Shown in pieces: positions 46,723 through 57,500 of a stretch of 64,000 nt of DNA. This DNA is from Methylomonas sp. MK1 (GTDB taxonomy: Bacteria; Pseudomonadota; Gammaproteobacteria; Methylococcales; Methylomonadaceae). The stretch is taken from the NCBI RefSeq assembly GCF_000365425.1, contig NZ_AQOV01000002.1, positions 1,302,001 through 1,366,000 of the forward strand, given 5' to 3'. A program made the translations under genes and the position numbers. The stretch's first letter is position 1; every line of letters begins with the position of its first letter. Below the pieces are notes generated by a model that ran no database searches, was not told the DNA's origin, and worked only from the letters and a program-made list of their open reading frames with translations.

Positions 46723-47684
46723 ATTTATCGACAAGAAACTGGCTGTTAATCGTTGTTTCGGGGTTTTTGCTATGGCAATCGGTGTTTACCGTCGATCAAA
46801 CCGAGCAGGTTATCATCACCCAATTCGGTAAACCGGTCGGCGAGCCGATTACCAGCCCTGGTTTGCATTTCAAGATCCCTTTTACCCAGCAGATCAATAG
46901 CTTCGATAAGCGTTACCTGGCCTGGGATGGACCGATGGTGGAGATGTCTACCAAGGATAAAACCTATGTACAGGTCGATACCTTCGCCCGCTGGCGCATT
47001 ACCCAGCCCATGCAATATTACTTGCGCTTGCGTGACGAGCGCAGCGCCCAATCGCGGTTGGAAGATATTTTGGGTAGCGAAACCCGCACTGCGATTGCCC
47101 GTCACGAATTGATCGAAGTAGTGCGTTCGGACAAGGATCGTAAACCCCTGCAAGACGAAAGCTTGGGGCCGTTGACCGGTGAGGGCACGATAGGCGTGTT
47201 GCGGCCGATTCGGGTGGGTCGGGCGGCAATCGAGAAAGACGTGTTCGATGCCGCAGCGCCGAAATTGGCCGAATTTGGTGTCGAATTGCTGGATGTGCGC
47301 TTCAAACGCATCAATTACAACCATCAGGTACTTGAACGAATCCATCAGCGGATGATCAGCGAACGCTTGCAAATTGCCCAGCGTTTTCGTTCGGAAGGCG
47401 AGGGCGAGGCGGCCAGGATTAACGGTAATCGGGACCGGGATCTCAATGAAATCGAATCCACCGCTTACAAACGAGTGCAAGAAATTCAGGGCGAAGCGGA
47501 TGCCAAGGCCACCGAAATTTACGCCAAAGCCTATGGGCAAAAACCCGAGTCCGCCGAGTTTTACAAGTTCTTGAAGAGCATGGAAACCTATCGCAAAGTG
47601 ATAGATGGCGACGCCACCATTGTGTTGTCCACTAATAGCGATTTATTTGGCCTATTGAAGCGGGTGGAGCAAAAGAATCGTTAA
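46719..47684 (+). CDS. hflC: FtsH modulator HflC
   Basis: A 321-residue SPFH protein with an N-terminal membrane helix (about residues 7-22). Key stretches are EQVIITQFGKPVGEPITSPGLHFKIPF, FARWRI and the C-terminal helix SEGEGEAARINGNRDRDL. It pairs with HflK, whose stop overlaps its start. Confidence 0.92.
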   Translation: MNLSTRNWLLIVVSGFLLWQSVFTVDQTEQVIITQFGKPVGEPITSPGLHFKIPFTQQINSFDKRYLAWDGPMVEMSTKDKTYVQVDTFARWRITQPMQYYLRLRDERSAQSRLEDILGSETRTAIARHELIEVVRSDKDRKPLQDESLGPLTGEGTIGVLRPIRVGRAAIEKDVFDAAAPKLAEFGVELLDVRFKRINYNHQVLERIHQRMISERLQIAQRFRSEGEGEAARINGNRDRDLNEIESTAYKRVQEIQGEADAKATEIYAKAYGQKPESAEFYKFLKSMETYRKVIDGDATIVLSTNSDLFGLLKRVEQKNR

Positions 47685-47789
47685 TACCCAACAAAACGGC
47701 GATGCCGTTTATAACGCCAATAAGCAAAAATTAAGCTGGTGACGGCAAACTTTATCGCAAGCAAATAATTGACTAACAGGAGGTTTGCG

Positions 47790-48146
47790 ATGTTAAAAAC
47801 AACAACAGTCATCGTTTTGGGTTTATTGGTGTCGTCGGCTGCGTTGGCCGACCATGAGCATTGGGAGCATCATCATGGCCACCATCATCACGGGCACTAT
47901 CGGCCGATGTACCGGGAAGAGGTGATTTATTATCAACCCGCGCCGGTCGTCGAGTATGTGCCGGCTCCTCAGTATTACGCTCCACCTCCGCCGCCAGCTT
48001 ATTACGGCTACGACCAACGGTCGCCGCAAGGTTTGTTGGGTGGGATGGTTGGAAGCGCGATGGGTTATCAGCTTGGCAATGGCGACCCGATAGCCGCCGG
48101 TATTGGTGCTGCCGCCGGGGCTTTGCTCGGTAACGGTATGTACTGA
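47790..48146 (+). CDS. His-rich exported glycine-zipper protein
   Basis: A 118-residue protein with a signal peptide (residues 1-20, ends SSAALA). It has a His cluster (about 22-40: HEHWEHHHGHHHHGH), a Tyr/Pro-rich middle (EEVIYYQPAPVVEYVPAPQY) and a C-terminal glycine zipper (GGMVGSAMGYQLGNGDPIAAGIGAAAGALLG). The start ATG has a strong AGGAGG. It may bind metal in the cell envelope. It lies 105 bases after hflC. Confidence 0.75.
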   Translation: MLKTTTVIVLGLLVSSAALADHEHWEHHHGHHHHGHYRPMYREEVIYYQPAPVVEYVPAPQYYAPPPPPAYYGYDQRSPQGLLGGMVGSAMGYQLGNGDPIAAGIGAAAGALLGNGMY

Positions 48147-48165
48147 GGCTGCCTGGTCGGAGCGG

Positions 48166-48339
48166 TCAATATGCCAGTAATTTGAAAAAACTTTTCGGCG
48201 CGCCGCAAATCGGACAGTCCCAGTCGTCGGGGATATCCTCCCAGCGGGTGCCGGGTGCGATGCCGCTATCCGGGTCGCCCTTGGCTTCGTCGTAAATGTG
48301 CTCGCATTCCATGCAGTGGTATTTCTGGTAATCGCTCAT
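48166..48339 (-). CDS. Rubredoxin
   Basis: A 57-residue electron carrier with the Fe(Cys)4 site: CMEC at about residues 9-12 and CPICG near 42-46, plus [22 protein letters not shown], all typical. ATG 48339 gives the usual short N-terminus. It is the last gene of a minus-strand run. Confidence 0.92.
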   Translation of the reverse strand: MSDYQKYHCMECEHIYDEAKGDPDSGIAPGTRWEDIPDDWDCPICGAPKSFFKLLAY

Positions 48340-48356
48340 CGGATTCACTCTGGGTG

Positions 48357-48860
48357 TTAAGCGGCACAATCGCCGAGAAATCGTTCGAAAGCCGTCGCCA
48401 TTACTGGCAATATGCTTAATAAGCGGTGGTCGGCATCCAACATATGTAGGCGCGCGTGATGTTCGCGGCAGAAGCGCCAGGCGTTTTCCGGGGCTACTAC
48501 ATCGTCTTGCCAGCCATGAAACACTTCGATGTTGGCTGTGCCTGGCTTAAACTCGGTACGCGCATAGCCTGGCAAATAGAATGCCGGCGCGATCAAAAAC
48601 AAGCCCTTCGGTTTGATGATTTCCGCCGCGACGGTCGAAACATAAGCACCCATGCTGGAGCCCACCAGCACTATCGATTCATATCCCGACACATCCAGCG
48701 CCAATAGCTGCTTTACCCGCCAGTCCGGGTCGTTGCTGGCTTGATAATCCGGGCTGATAAATTCAAACCCTTGGCGTTTGGCGACTTCCGCCAATGCCAG
48801 GGGTTTTTCTCCCCAAGGAATACTATCCTTACCGTGGTTGTAAATGACCAGTTTGCTCAT
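48357..48860 (-). CDS. Small alpha/beta hydrolase
   Basis: A 167-residue hydrolase of the YqiA-like group. The nucleophile elbow GSSMGAY is at about residue 68, the acid is likely in HGWQDDVV, and the His in DADHRL. The substrate is unknown. It lies between DUF2905 and rubredoxin genes in one minus-strand run. Confidence 0.82.
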   Translation of the reverse strand: MSKLVIYNHGKDSIPWGEKPLALAEVAKRQGFEFISPDYQASNDPDWRVKQLLALDVSGYESIVLVGSSMGAYVSTVAAEIIKPKGLFLIAPAFYLPGYARTEFKPGTANIEVFHGWQDDVVAPENAWRFCREHHARLHMLDADHRLLSILPVMATAFERFLGDCAA

Positions 48861-48884
48861 GATCTTTTCTCGCTGTTCGAAAGC

Positions 48885-49100
48885 TTATTTTCTGAAAAAT
48901 AAATTGGCCAGTAACGTGATCAGCGCGCTGATCACAATCATCGACGTAATCGGAATAAACACGAAGCTATTTCTACCCTGAATCCGAATATCCCCCGGCA
49001 GTTTGCCGAACCAATTCACCAACCACGGGGCGTAGTTCAAAACCAAGCCGAGCACCAGGATGGCCGAGCCGATAAGAATTAATGCTTTGCCGGGTTCCAT
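48885..49100 (-). CDS. DUF2905 small membrane protein
   Basis: A 71-residue protein with two membrane helices (about residues 5-28 and 48-68) separated by WFGKLPGDIRIQGRN, the DUF2905 signature. Function unknown. It starts 15 bases after the stop of the ATP-grasp-like gene. Confidence 0.85.
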   Translation of the reverse strand: MEPGKALILIGSAILVLGLVLNYAPWLVNWFGKLPGDIRIQGRNSFVFIPITSMIVISALITLLANLFFRK

Positions 49101-49115
49101 CTCTTTTCCTGTAAG

Positions 49116-50405
49116 TTACGGGATCACCACCACTTGCGCGAAACCGCCGCCGGGTGTCCGAAAGTTAGTGGTTTGGCCTTGGTAAAGGCGGGCGCAGACC
49201 AATTGGGTTTGGCCTTGATAGACATAGTGGCGTAGATCCAATTTTAACTCGCCGGCATCAAGATGGCGTTCGCTGGGTTTTACCAGGGTCTGCGCCACAT
49301 AATCGTGTTGCAGAATATCCTCGAAAACTCGCCGGGTCAGTTTATCGCCCCGATACGCCGCTTTGCTGCCGTAGCCTCTGGCTGGTTTGAAAAACAGCTG
49401 CTTGCGCTCGTCCCAGAACCGCTCGGCATTTTGCGCATCGACCAGCACCGTGTGAGCGATGCCCTCTCGCAATAGTGTTCGAGTATGCTCATCGACGCCG
49501 ATTGCTTTTAGAAAATCAGTGTTGCCCAGCCAGACCAGATTCCTTTTATCGGCATATAGCGCATGATTTCTGGGGTGCGGTGTCAGCACTACTGCACCGG
49601 CCAGATAGGCTTCCCGCAAAGTATGGGTTTCCAGCGATTCCAAGCCAAAGTCGGTCAAGCGGTTATAAACCAGATCGATTGGCAGATCATCGTGCCAGAG
49701 TCGGTCGTCTCGATAGTTTAAGGCCCCAGGATCGCAGATTACAGTTTGGATTTTATGTTGTTCGAACAAGTGTTTAAACAACAGAAACTCCGGCCACATG
49801 TATTGGTTTTGCGGGTCGTCGTCGACGATGGCAATCCTGCGCAGGGGCGCCACATCGCGCTCCGCTCGCCATTCCAAGTAAAACATGTCCATGAACAGGG
49901 TTTCGGTTTGCTGAGTATCTTGCCTGGGCAAGTTGAGTTTGCCGGGCTGTTGATTGCCGACGATTTCGCAACAGCTGTTTTGTGCGCGAATCAATAGCGC
50001 GTTAATCATCGCACCGCCGGCATTAGAATTGATTTCGATCAGTTTCGGGCCGTCGGCGCTCAGATGAAAGTCGTAGCCTAGAAATACGCCATGAGCTTTA
50101 GTTAAAAATCGTGCGGCGTCCGGTGCGTATGTAAGTACCTGTTGTTGATACGCCGGCAGTGCAATCACCCGTTCCAGTGCAGCGATGATCGCCAATTGTT
50201 GATCCAGGCAAGCTTGATCGATAAACACCGCCGACTCCGCGAACAAATTCGGCCGCTCCTCGGCGATCAGCCGATACAAATCGTCGTTTCCGTCCAGCCT
50301 ATTCAGTTCGCTGCGCAGCGCTTTGCGATTTAGCGACGAGCAGCGGCAATTGCTATTTAGCTGTTTGGCGTTGGGTGTTTGCTCGGGTTCTGGATGGGGA
50401 TGCAT
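49116..50405 (-). CDS. ATP-grasp-like unknown protein
   Basis: About 429 residues (ATG 50405; an in-frame ATG lies at 50435). The sequence KLIEINSNAGGAMINAL has the metal-ligand pattern of ATP-grasp ligases, and FFKPARGYGSKAAYRGDKL looks like the nucleotide-binding loop, in an order that suggests a circularly permuted fold as in glutathionylspermidine-synthase relatives. The C-terminus ends in TPGGGFAQVVVIP. The peptide or metabolite it would ligate is unknown. It heads the run with DUF2905, a hydrolase and rubredoxin. Confidence 0.62.
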   Translation of the reverse strand: MHPHPEPEQTPNAKQLNSNCRCSSLNRKALRSELNRLDGNDDLYRLIAEERPNLFAESAVFIDQACLDQQLAIIAALERVIALPAYQQQVLTYAPDAARFLTKAHGVFLGYDFHLSADGPKLIEINSNAGGAMINALLIRAQNSCCEIVGNQQPGKLNLPRQDTQQTETLFMDMFYLEWRAERDVAPLRRIAIVDDDPQNQYMWPEFLLFKHLFEQHKIQTVICDPGALNYRDDRLWHDDLPIDLVYNRLTDFGLESLETHTLREAYLAGAVVLTPHPRNHALYADKRNLVWLGNTDFLKAIGVDEHTRTLLREGIAHTVLVDAQNAERFWDERKQLFFKPARGYGSKAAYRGDKLTRRVFEDILQHDYVAQTLVKPSERHLDAGELKLDLRHYVYQGQTQLVCARLYQGQTTNFRTPGGGFAQVVVIP

Positions 50406-50802
50406 GAAAAACGATAGGCGTGGATTAATGGTCAAACAGGATTTACGCCCGCTATTCTAGCGCGATACGCTCGCCCACAAATCGGTAAATTCTTATACGG
50501 ATGCCTGCAGAAGTGGCAAAAACAATTTACAAACAGGCGGTTAAGGTTGTGTGTTGTCAGCTAGTCGATATGCTGATGGGAGTTTTCTGAACAGCTGGAT
50601 CCAAACTTGTGAAACCAGGCACCGCACGGTATTTTTATGACCGTGGTATCACGTTTACCGAAATCGCTGCGAATTTTTATAGGGCGCAGCAATGATCGGT
50701 GCATTCAATGCAATTAAGCCCTTTTTATCCGGCGCAGCTAGAACTTGAGCGCGTATTTTGTCAATATGGCAACCTTTGTCCGAATTTGAACTTGCAAAAA
50801 TC
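50406..50802. other. Intergenic region, nothing clear
   Basis: Divergent region between the ATP-grasp-like gene and the L,D-transpeptidase; it should hold both promoters. No repeat, RNA gene or additional open frame is convincing. Confidence 0.35.
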
Positions 50803-52566
50803 ATGACGCAGCAAGCCGTATCAAGCAGTAATCAAACAACATGGCGCAACTCCCCACCGTATCTGCTGACGATATTGGTGCTGCTGTATTTTTTTTCGCA
50901 ATCCGCCAGCAGCCAAAGTCCAGAACTTAGTGTTAGGCAAGCCATAGAGTCGTTGCTGGCTAGCAAACAGCAGCCTTTACTGTCGCAAGCGGATTTTTCG
51001 CAGTATAGCGACGCGTTGAAACAGTTGTATCAGATGAATGCCAATCAGCTGATTTGGCTGGGCGAAGGTCGCACTGCGAAAAATCGCGAAGACGCTTTGA
51101 GTCTGCTAAGCAATGCCAAGGCCGATGGTTTGAATCCGGATACATACGAAGTCGAGCGTTTGCGCGGCTACTTACAACAGGCCGTTACATTATCGAAAAA
51201 TGCGACGACGGAGTTGGTCTCTTACGACGTGGCCTTGTCGATCGCGCTGGTACATTACGCGCGTGATCTGCATGTCGGCCGGGTCGATCCGCGCGACTTC
51301 GATTATCCCGCGCAGTTTGCCGCCAAATCGGCAAGCGATGTCGCTGTGTTGCTGAATCAACATATTCAACAACAAACGCTTGCCGAACTGCCGGCGGCGC
51401 TGGCACCCAAATTCAAGCAATATCAGAAATTAAAGACTTTGTTGGCTGCTTATCGTCAACAAAATACCGCCGCGCAGAAGCCAAAACTGCTTTTGGCAAA
51501 ATCGCTGCGCCCTGGTGAGCAAGACGCGCAATTGCCCGAGTTACGCCGGCGTCTGCTGGAATTGGGTGAGCTGAAAGCGGAAGAAGTCATTGGTGCCGGC
51601 AGCACTGAGACGCTGTACGATGCGGCGGCGACGGAAGCGGTGAAACGTTTGCAGCAACAGCAAGGCTTAAAAGCCGACGGGGTGATTGGCAAACAAACCC
51701 TGGCCTTATTGAATCAAACGCCGGCCGATAAAATTGCCATGCTCGAATTAGCCATGGAGCGTCTGCGTTGGATGCCGGAGTTGCCGGAAGGGCCAAGGAT
51801 TTTTGTAAACATCCCGGCGTTTCAGTTATGGGCCTTCAATTCTCGCGACGATCAACAGCCCTTGACCATGAAAGTGATAGTCGGCAAGGCTGAAAAGAAC
51901 CAGACCCCGGTGCTCTGGGAAGAAATGAAATATCTGGAGTTCATGCCGTATTGGAATATTCCGAAAAGCATCATGGATAAGGAAATGCTGCCGAAACTAT
52001 TGAGCGATGAAGAGTTTCTGACCAGTCAGGATATTGAATTGGTAGGACGCTATGCCGACGACGACGAAGACGACGACGAAAATCAAGACAGCATTGTCGA
52101 CGAAATCAAGAGTGGTCGGGTGCGCGCCAGACAACGCCCTGGCAGTAACAATCCCTTGGGGCGGGTGAAATTTATTTTCCCGAACAAAGCCGATGTGTAT
52201 TTGCATGATACGCCCGGCAAAGCGGCGTTTAACCGGGATCGCCGCGATCTCAGCCACGGCTGCGTTAGAGTGGCGGAAGCTGGAAAGCTGGCGGAATTTG
52301 TGCTCGGCGACCAAAGCGAGTGGGATCAGCAAACCATACAGCAGGCCATGGCCGGGCCTAAAACCCAGCGGGTCACTTTAAAAAAATCGATACCAGTGTT
52401 GTTTTTTTATACCACTGTTTTTGTGGGTCTTGATGATAAACCGCGCTTTTACCCGGACATTTATGGTCAAGATGAATTGTTGCAGACTGCTTTGAGCAAG
52501 GCCGCCGATCCGAGCGTTAAGCAGCAGTTAGTCAGTAAAACTGTGAATAGTGCTGGCGGCGGTTAA
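50803..52566 (+). CDS. L,D-transpeptidase (YcbB/LdtD-like)
   Basis: About 587 residues. An N-terminal membrane helix or signal (PYLLTILVLLYFFSQSAS) is followed by a helical scaffold domain, a peptidoglycan-binding domain (AVKRLQQQQGLKADGVIGKQTLALLN) and a YkuD catalytic domain with HDTPGKAAFNRDRRDLSHGCVRV holding the catalytic His and Cys. It should make 3-3 crosslinks in peptidoglycan. A very acidic insert (DDDEDDDENQD) lies in the catalytic domain where YcbB has a capping loop. I chose ATG 50803; a TTG at 50758 is in frame. Confidence 0.88.
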   Translation: MTQQAVSSSNQTTWRNSPPYLLTILVLLYFFSQSASSQSPELSVRQAIESLLASKQQPLLSQADFSQYSDALKQLYQMNANQLIWLGEGRTAKNREDALSLLSNAKADGLNPDTYEVERLRGYLQQAVTLSKNATTELVSYDVALSIALVHYARDLHVGRVDPRDFDYPAQFAAKSASDVAVLLNQHIQQQTLAELPAALAPKFKQYQKLKTLLAAYRQQNTAAQKPKLLLAKSLRPGEQDAQLPELRRRLLELGELKAEEVIGAGSTETLYDAAATEAVKRLQQQQGLKADGVIGKQTLALLNQTPADKIAMLELAMERLRWMPELPEGPRIFVNIPAFQLWAFNSRDDQQPLTMKVIVGKAEKNQTPVLWEEMKYLEFMPYWNIPKSIMDKEMLPKLLSDEEFLTSQDIELVGRYADDDEDDDENQDSIVDEIKSGRVRARQRPGSNNPLGRVKFIFPNKADVYLHDTPGKAAFNRDRRDLSHGCVRVAEAGKLAEFVLGDQSEWDQQTIQQAMAGPKTQRVTLKKSIPVLFFYTTVFVGLDDKPRFYPDIYGQDELLQTALSKAADPSVKQQLVSKTVNSAGGG

Positions 52567-52634
52567 CAGGATTCAGTTTTGCCTGTATTGGATTATGCTG
52601 TTAGTTGGCGTGTTGATTTTTAGGAGACAGGGGT

Positions 52635-53006
52635 ATGACGCAAGCAAAAATAGTAAACCAAGCTGTGGCCGAGAAAGTTAAGAAGTCGCCGACGCGCAAA
52701 GGCAAGAAAGGCAGAATGGCGCCGCCAACCAATGGCGAGATCCTGGTCAAAGGTGTGGTGATGGGCATCGTTATTTCCGGCTTGACGCACGCCAGCAAAA
52801 GCATCACGCGCGCGCTAATCCGCCACCCGCTCGCCTTGTTCTCAGGTGGATTGCTGGTGGGGTATCTGGCGCATAAACATCGCAAAGACATCATCGTGCT
52901 GGGTAGTCGCACCGCCGAGGAAAGCCGGAATTTCGTGCTGAGACAACGCGAGAACCTCGGCGATTTAATCGCTGAAATCAAGGAAGAAAGCGGCAAGATT
53001 CGATAA
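52635..53006 (+). CDS. Small basic membrane-associated unknown protein
   Basis: A 123-residue protein with a very basic N-terminus (KKSPTRKGKKGRM), two weakly hydrophobic stretches (ILVKGVVMGIVISGLT and HPLALFSGGLLVGYLAH) and a charged C-terminal helix (RNFVLRQRENLGDLIAEIKEES). It has a good ribosome site (TAGGAGACAG). The family is not recognised. Confidence 0.6.
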   Translation: MTQAKIVNQAVAEKVKKSPTRKGKKGRMAPPTNGEILVKGVVMGIVISGLTHASKSITRALIRHPLALFSGGLLVGYLAHKHRKDIIVLGSRTAEESRNFVLRQRENLGDLIAEIKEESGKIR

Positions 53007-53175
53007 TCTTGGATTTGTTTGGGTTTATCCGACATCTGGTTTCACCTGCGGGCGAGTTGATTTCCGGACTGGTGCATCCGCGTGACTGCGCTGCATAAGC
53101 AGCACTACCGCAAAAATTTTTTTACGGTAGAGTGCTGGCTATCGCAGTAGCTCGGCATCGTCATCCGCAAATATT

Positions 53176-53640
53176 ATGAAAATTTATCACATCCACCGGC
53201 AGCAGCGCTTGGCGCTTAGTCAGCAGCAGGCGTGGGATTTCTTCTCCTCTCCGCACTATCTAAATCAAATTACGCCTGAGTTTTTTCATGTCGATATTAC
53301 TTCGCCGGTGCCCGAGGATATTTACCCAGGCTTGCTGATCCGTTATCGGATGAAGGCATTGTTTGGCGTGCCCATGTCCTGGTTATCGGAAGTCAGTCAC
53401 TGCGATAAGCCGAATCGGTTTGTCTATCAACAAGCGGTCGGTCCGTTCGGCTTCTGGAGCCATGAAGTTTGCCTAAGTTATTGCGAGTCGGGCATCGTAT
53501 TGGAGGACATCGTGTTTTATACGATGCCCTTAGGCTGGCTAGGCCAATTGCTGCATAGGTTTATCGGTAATAAGTTGCAGCGTATTTTCGATACGCGCCG
53601 CGATTATCTGCAAGCAAAATGGGGTGTTGCCGAGCCGTAA
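53176..53640 (+). CDS. SRPBCC-fold ligand-binding protein
   Basis: A 154-residue protein of the START/polyketide-cyclase-like (SRPBCC) superfamily: HRQQRLALSQQQAWDFFSSPHYLNQITPEF at the start, GLLIRYRMKALFGVPMSWLSEV in the sheet, and a long C-terminal helix (RFIGNKLQRIFDTRRDYL). The ligand is unknown. Confidence 0.8.
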   Translation: MKIYHIHRQQRLALSQQQAWDFFSSPHYLNQITPEFFHVDITSPVPEDIYPGLLIRYRMKALFGVPMSWLSEVSHCDKPNRFVYQQAVGPFGFWSHEVCLSYCESGIVLEDIVFYTMPLGWLGQLLHRFIGNKLQRIFDTRRDYLQAKWGVAEP

Positions 53641-53731
53641 CGCATAAAACCGGTATCGGTCAGGCAGTTGACTTTTTTCATTCGCAGGCATCTAATCATT
53701 GACCTGCACATTCAACCTGAAGGAGACGAAT

Positions 53732-54274
53732 ATGGCTCAAGACAAAGGTTATTTGGATCAGTCCGGCAATCAAGTGGTTGCCATCGTTAAAAATCTGGAT
53801 CGCGATGTCGAACGCGGTGAAGACACGCTGATGTTGGGTTATGGTTTGGTATTGCTGGCGCCGGCTTTCGCCCCCTTGTTGCCGCCCAGCATTCTGTTAC
53901 CGTTGATGGCTATCACCTTTGCGGTATCGGCCATCACGGCACGCCTGCATTTTTATAAAATGGCCCGCAAGCTGTCGGTATCCTTGGACGAGTTGGAAAT
54001 CCGGGATAAACACACGTTTAAACCGATAACCGACGTGTTTGACGAACACCCCCAGCAAACCCTAGCTGTGGCGTTCAACCCCTTGAAAAATTTGCAACGG
54101 ACCGGGAAGAGCATACTCGGCGGTTTGATGATCAACCCGTTTTGGGGGCCGATTTTTTATATGTTGGGTGTGCAGTTTGTTGAGGATAGACAACTGGTCG
54201 TGCTAAACAAGGCAGTAATTGAAGTCGAAGATAAAGTGATGCCTATCGTACTGCGCGACGACTGGTCTGAATAA
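53732..54274 (+). CDS. Unknown membrane protein
   Basis: A 180-residue protein with a strong ribosome site (AAGGAGACG). Two adjacent hydrophobic segments span about residues 35-75 (LMLGYGLVLLAPAFAPLLPPSILLPLMAITFAVSAIT); another short one is near residue 135 (NPFWGPIFYMLGVQFV). The remainder is soluble and charged. The family is not recognised. It stands alone between the SRPBCC gene and nifJ. Confidence 0.6.
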   Translation: MAQDKGYLDQSGNQVVAIVKNLDRDVERGEDTLMLGYGLVLLAPAFAPLLPPSILLPLMAITFAVSAITARLHFYKMARKLSVSLDELEIRDKHTFKPITDVFDEHPQQTLAVAFNPLKNLQRTGKSILGGLMINPFWGPIFYMLGVQFVEDRQLVVLNKAVIEVEDKVMPIVLRDDWSE

Positions 54275-54585
54275 ACTAAGGAACTGCGAGTTTTAGGTGG
54301 CCGATAAGCTGCCGGGGGAGGATTAACAAGCTTGAATTTATGGGTTAGGGGCTATTGTTCTCGGCGGCAGCCATTGTCCAAAAGTACAGTTATACACAGA
54401 AGTTGTGGATAAACTTGTGATCAAATCGTGAGCAAACCAGCCAATCGCCCGTCCTGTTTGGGACATCTTTAAATTGACTAAAAATTAGTCAGGCATTTTT
54501 TGACTATGCTTAGAGCATCTTAGAAAAACAGCCGCCGGCACTTGCCCGGCGGCTCCCCCGTTTTATTTCCTGAAAAGGTTATTCC
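54275..54585 (+). other. nifJ leader region with GC hairpin
   Basis: Upstream of nifJ, GCCGCCGG (54531-54538) pairs with CCGGCGGC (54546-54553) over a 7-base loop, ending 32 bases before the nifJ ATG. A TTGACT hexamer at 54500 may be part of a promoter. The hairpin could regulate or stabilise the nifJ message. No gene is seen here. Confidence 0.4.
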
Positions 54586-57500
54586 ATGCAAAAGCAAACC
54601 CTCACCATCGACGGCAATCAGGCTGCGGCCAGTATTGCCTACAAACTCAATGAAGTGATTGCGATTTATCCGATTACCCCGTCCTCGGCGATGGGCGAAT
54701 GGGCCGACGAATGGGCGTCTCGCGATCAACCCAATCTTTGGGGCACGGTGCCCCGAGTAGTCGAATTGCAAAGCGAGGCCGGCGCGGCCGGTACCATTCA
54801 CGGCGCCTTGCAAGCCGGCACTTTGGCAACCACTTTTACAGCCTCCCAAGGCTTGCTGTTGATGCTGCCAAACATGTACAAAATCGCCGGCGAACTTAGC
54901 CCGACCGTGTTTCATATTGCCGCCCGCTCGCTCGCTTGTCAGGGCCTGTCTATCTTCGGCGATCACAGCGATGTGATGTCGGCGCGGATGACCGGCTACG
55001 CCATGTTGTGCTCCAACTCACCGCAAGAGGTGCAGGATTTGGCGCTGGTGGCTCATGCCGTCTCCTTGCAAAGCCGCATCCCGTTCATGCATTTTTTCGA
55101 CGGTTTCCGCACCTCGCACGAGGTCGCCAAAATCGTCGAGATCGACGACGGCGTGATCCGGGCGATGATAGACGACAACTGGGTCAGCGAGCATCGCGGC
55201 CGAGCTTTGACGCCGGATAACCCGGTACTGCGTGGTACCGCGCAAAACCCGGACGTATATTTCCAGGGTCGGGAATCGGTTAATCCTTACTATGCCGCGT
55301 TGCCTGAGATTGCCCAACAAACCATGGATAGGCTGGCCGCTTTGACCGGCCGCCAATACCGCTTATTCGAATACGTCGGTTCTCCGCAAGCCGAAAGGGT
55401 GATCGTGATTATGGGGTCCGGAGCGGAAGCAGTTGAAGAAACCCTGGATTATTTGAATCGCCAGGGCGAAGCGGTTGGTTTGTTGAAAGTACGCTTGTTC
55501 CGGCCGTTTGCGCCGGAGCGCTTGATCGAAGCTTTGCCGGCCAGTTGCCGAAAAATCGCGGTACTGGATCGCACCAAGGAACCGGGCGCCGATGGCGAGC
55601 CTTTATACAAAGACGTCTTGGGTGCGGTAGCGCAAGCCTTCAGCGACGGCGAAAAATTTACCAGCCTGCCCAAAGTGGTGGGCGGCCGTTACGGCTTGTC
55701 GTCCAAGGAGTTCACGCCGGGCATGATTAAGGCGGTTTACGACGAACTGAAAAACGATAAGCCGAAGAATCATTTCACTGTCGGGATTCTCGATGACGTC
55801 AGCCACACCAGTTTAAATTGGGATGCGGCTTATCGCACCGATACCCACGATCAAACCTTTCAGGCCATGTTTTACGGGTTGGGTAGCGACGGTACGGTGG
55901 GTGCGAACAAAAACACCATAAAAATCATCGGCGAAGAAACCGATTTATACGCCCAGGGTTATTTTGTGTACGACTCGAAAAAGTCCGGCGCTATTACCGT
56001 CTCGCATCTGCGCTTTGGGCCGAAGCCGATTCGCTCCACCTATTTGATCGGCGAGAACGACGCGCAATTTATTGGCTGTCATCAAACCGTATTTCTGGAA
56101 CGCTACGACATGCTGGTCAACGCCGCCGACAAAGCGGTGTTTCTATTAAACAGCCCCGCATCGTCGGATGAAGTTTGGGAAACGTTGCCGCGCAAGATGC
56201 AGCAGCAAATGCTGGATAAGAAAATTAGGTTTTATCTGATCGACGGTAATGCGGTCGCGGAAAAATCCGGCATGGGTAAGCGCATCAATACCATCATGCA
56301 GACTTGTTTTTTCGCGATTTCCGGGGTGTTACCGCAGGAACAGGCGATTGCCGCCATTAAACACGCCGTTGAAAAAACCTATGGTAAAAAAGGCCAGCGC
56401 ATCGTCGATTTAAACTTCAAAGCTATCGACGAAACCCTGGCCGGCTTGCGGCATGTGCCGCTACCGAAACAAGCCGACAGCGGTTTCGATATTGCCGCCT
56501 TGATCGCCGACAGCGCGCCCGAATTTATCCGTCGCGTCACCGGCGAAATCATCGCCGGCCGTGGCGACTCCTTGCCGGTCAGCGCGATGCCGGTAGACGG
56601 CACCTTCCCGACCGGCACCGCTGCTTACGAGAAACGCAATCTGGCGCTGGAGATACCGGTTTGGGAAACCGATCTGTGTACTCAATGCGGCAAATGTCCG
56701 ATGGTGTGCCCGCACGCGGCGATTCGCAGCAAAATCGTGCCCAACGAAGCCTTGAACAACGCGCCCGAAACCTTCAAGCACGCGGCGATGCTGGGTAAAG
56801 ATTTTCCTGCCGGTCTGTCGATCAGTTATCAGGTGGCGCCGGAAGACTGTACCGGCTGCGGTTTGTGCGTGGATATTTGCCCGATCCGCGATAAATCCAA
56901 CGCTAGCCGCAAGGCCTTGAACATGCGGCCACAAGCGCCGCTGCGCGAACCGGAAAGTCAAAACTGGGATTACTTCCTATCCTTGCCGGAATATGATCGT
57001 CGCTTATTAAAAACCAACACCATCAAAGGCTCGATGGTGTTACAGCCCTTATTCGAATTCTCCGGCGCCTGCGTCGGCTGCGGCGAAACCCCGTATGTGA
57101 AATTGGCATCGCAGCTGTTCGGCGATCGCATGGTGGTAGCTAATGCCACCGGTTGCTCGTCGATTTACGGCGGCAATTTGCCGACCACGCCCTGGACCAA
57201 AAACCCCGAGGGCAGGGGGCCGGCCTGGAACAATTCCTTGTTCGAAGATAACGCCGAGTTCGGTTTGGGCATGCGGGTGGCAATCGATAAACAAGCCGAG
57301 CATGCGGCCGAGTTACTGGTGTCGCTACGAGAAACCTTGGGCGGCGAATTGGTCGATGCGATTTTACACGCCGACCAAGCCGATGAAGCCGGTCTTTACG
57401 AACAACGCCAACGTGTGGCCGAGTTGAAGCAGCATTTACCCTCGCTGAAGCAACCTGCTGCCCAGGCTTTGTTAACGTTAGCCGATTATCTCTGCAAGAA

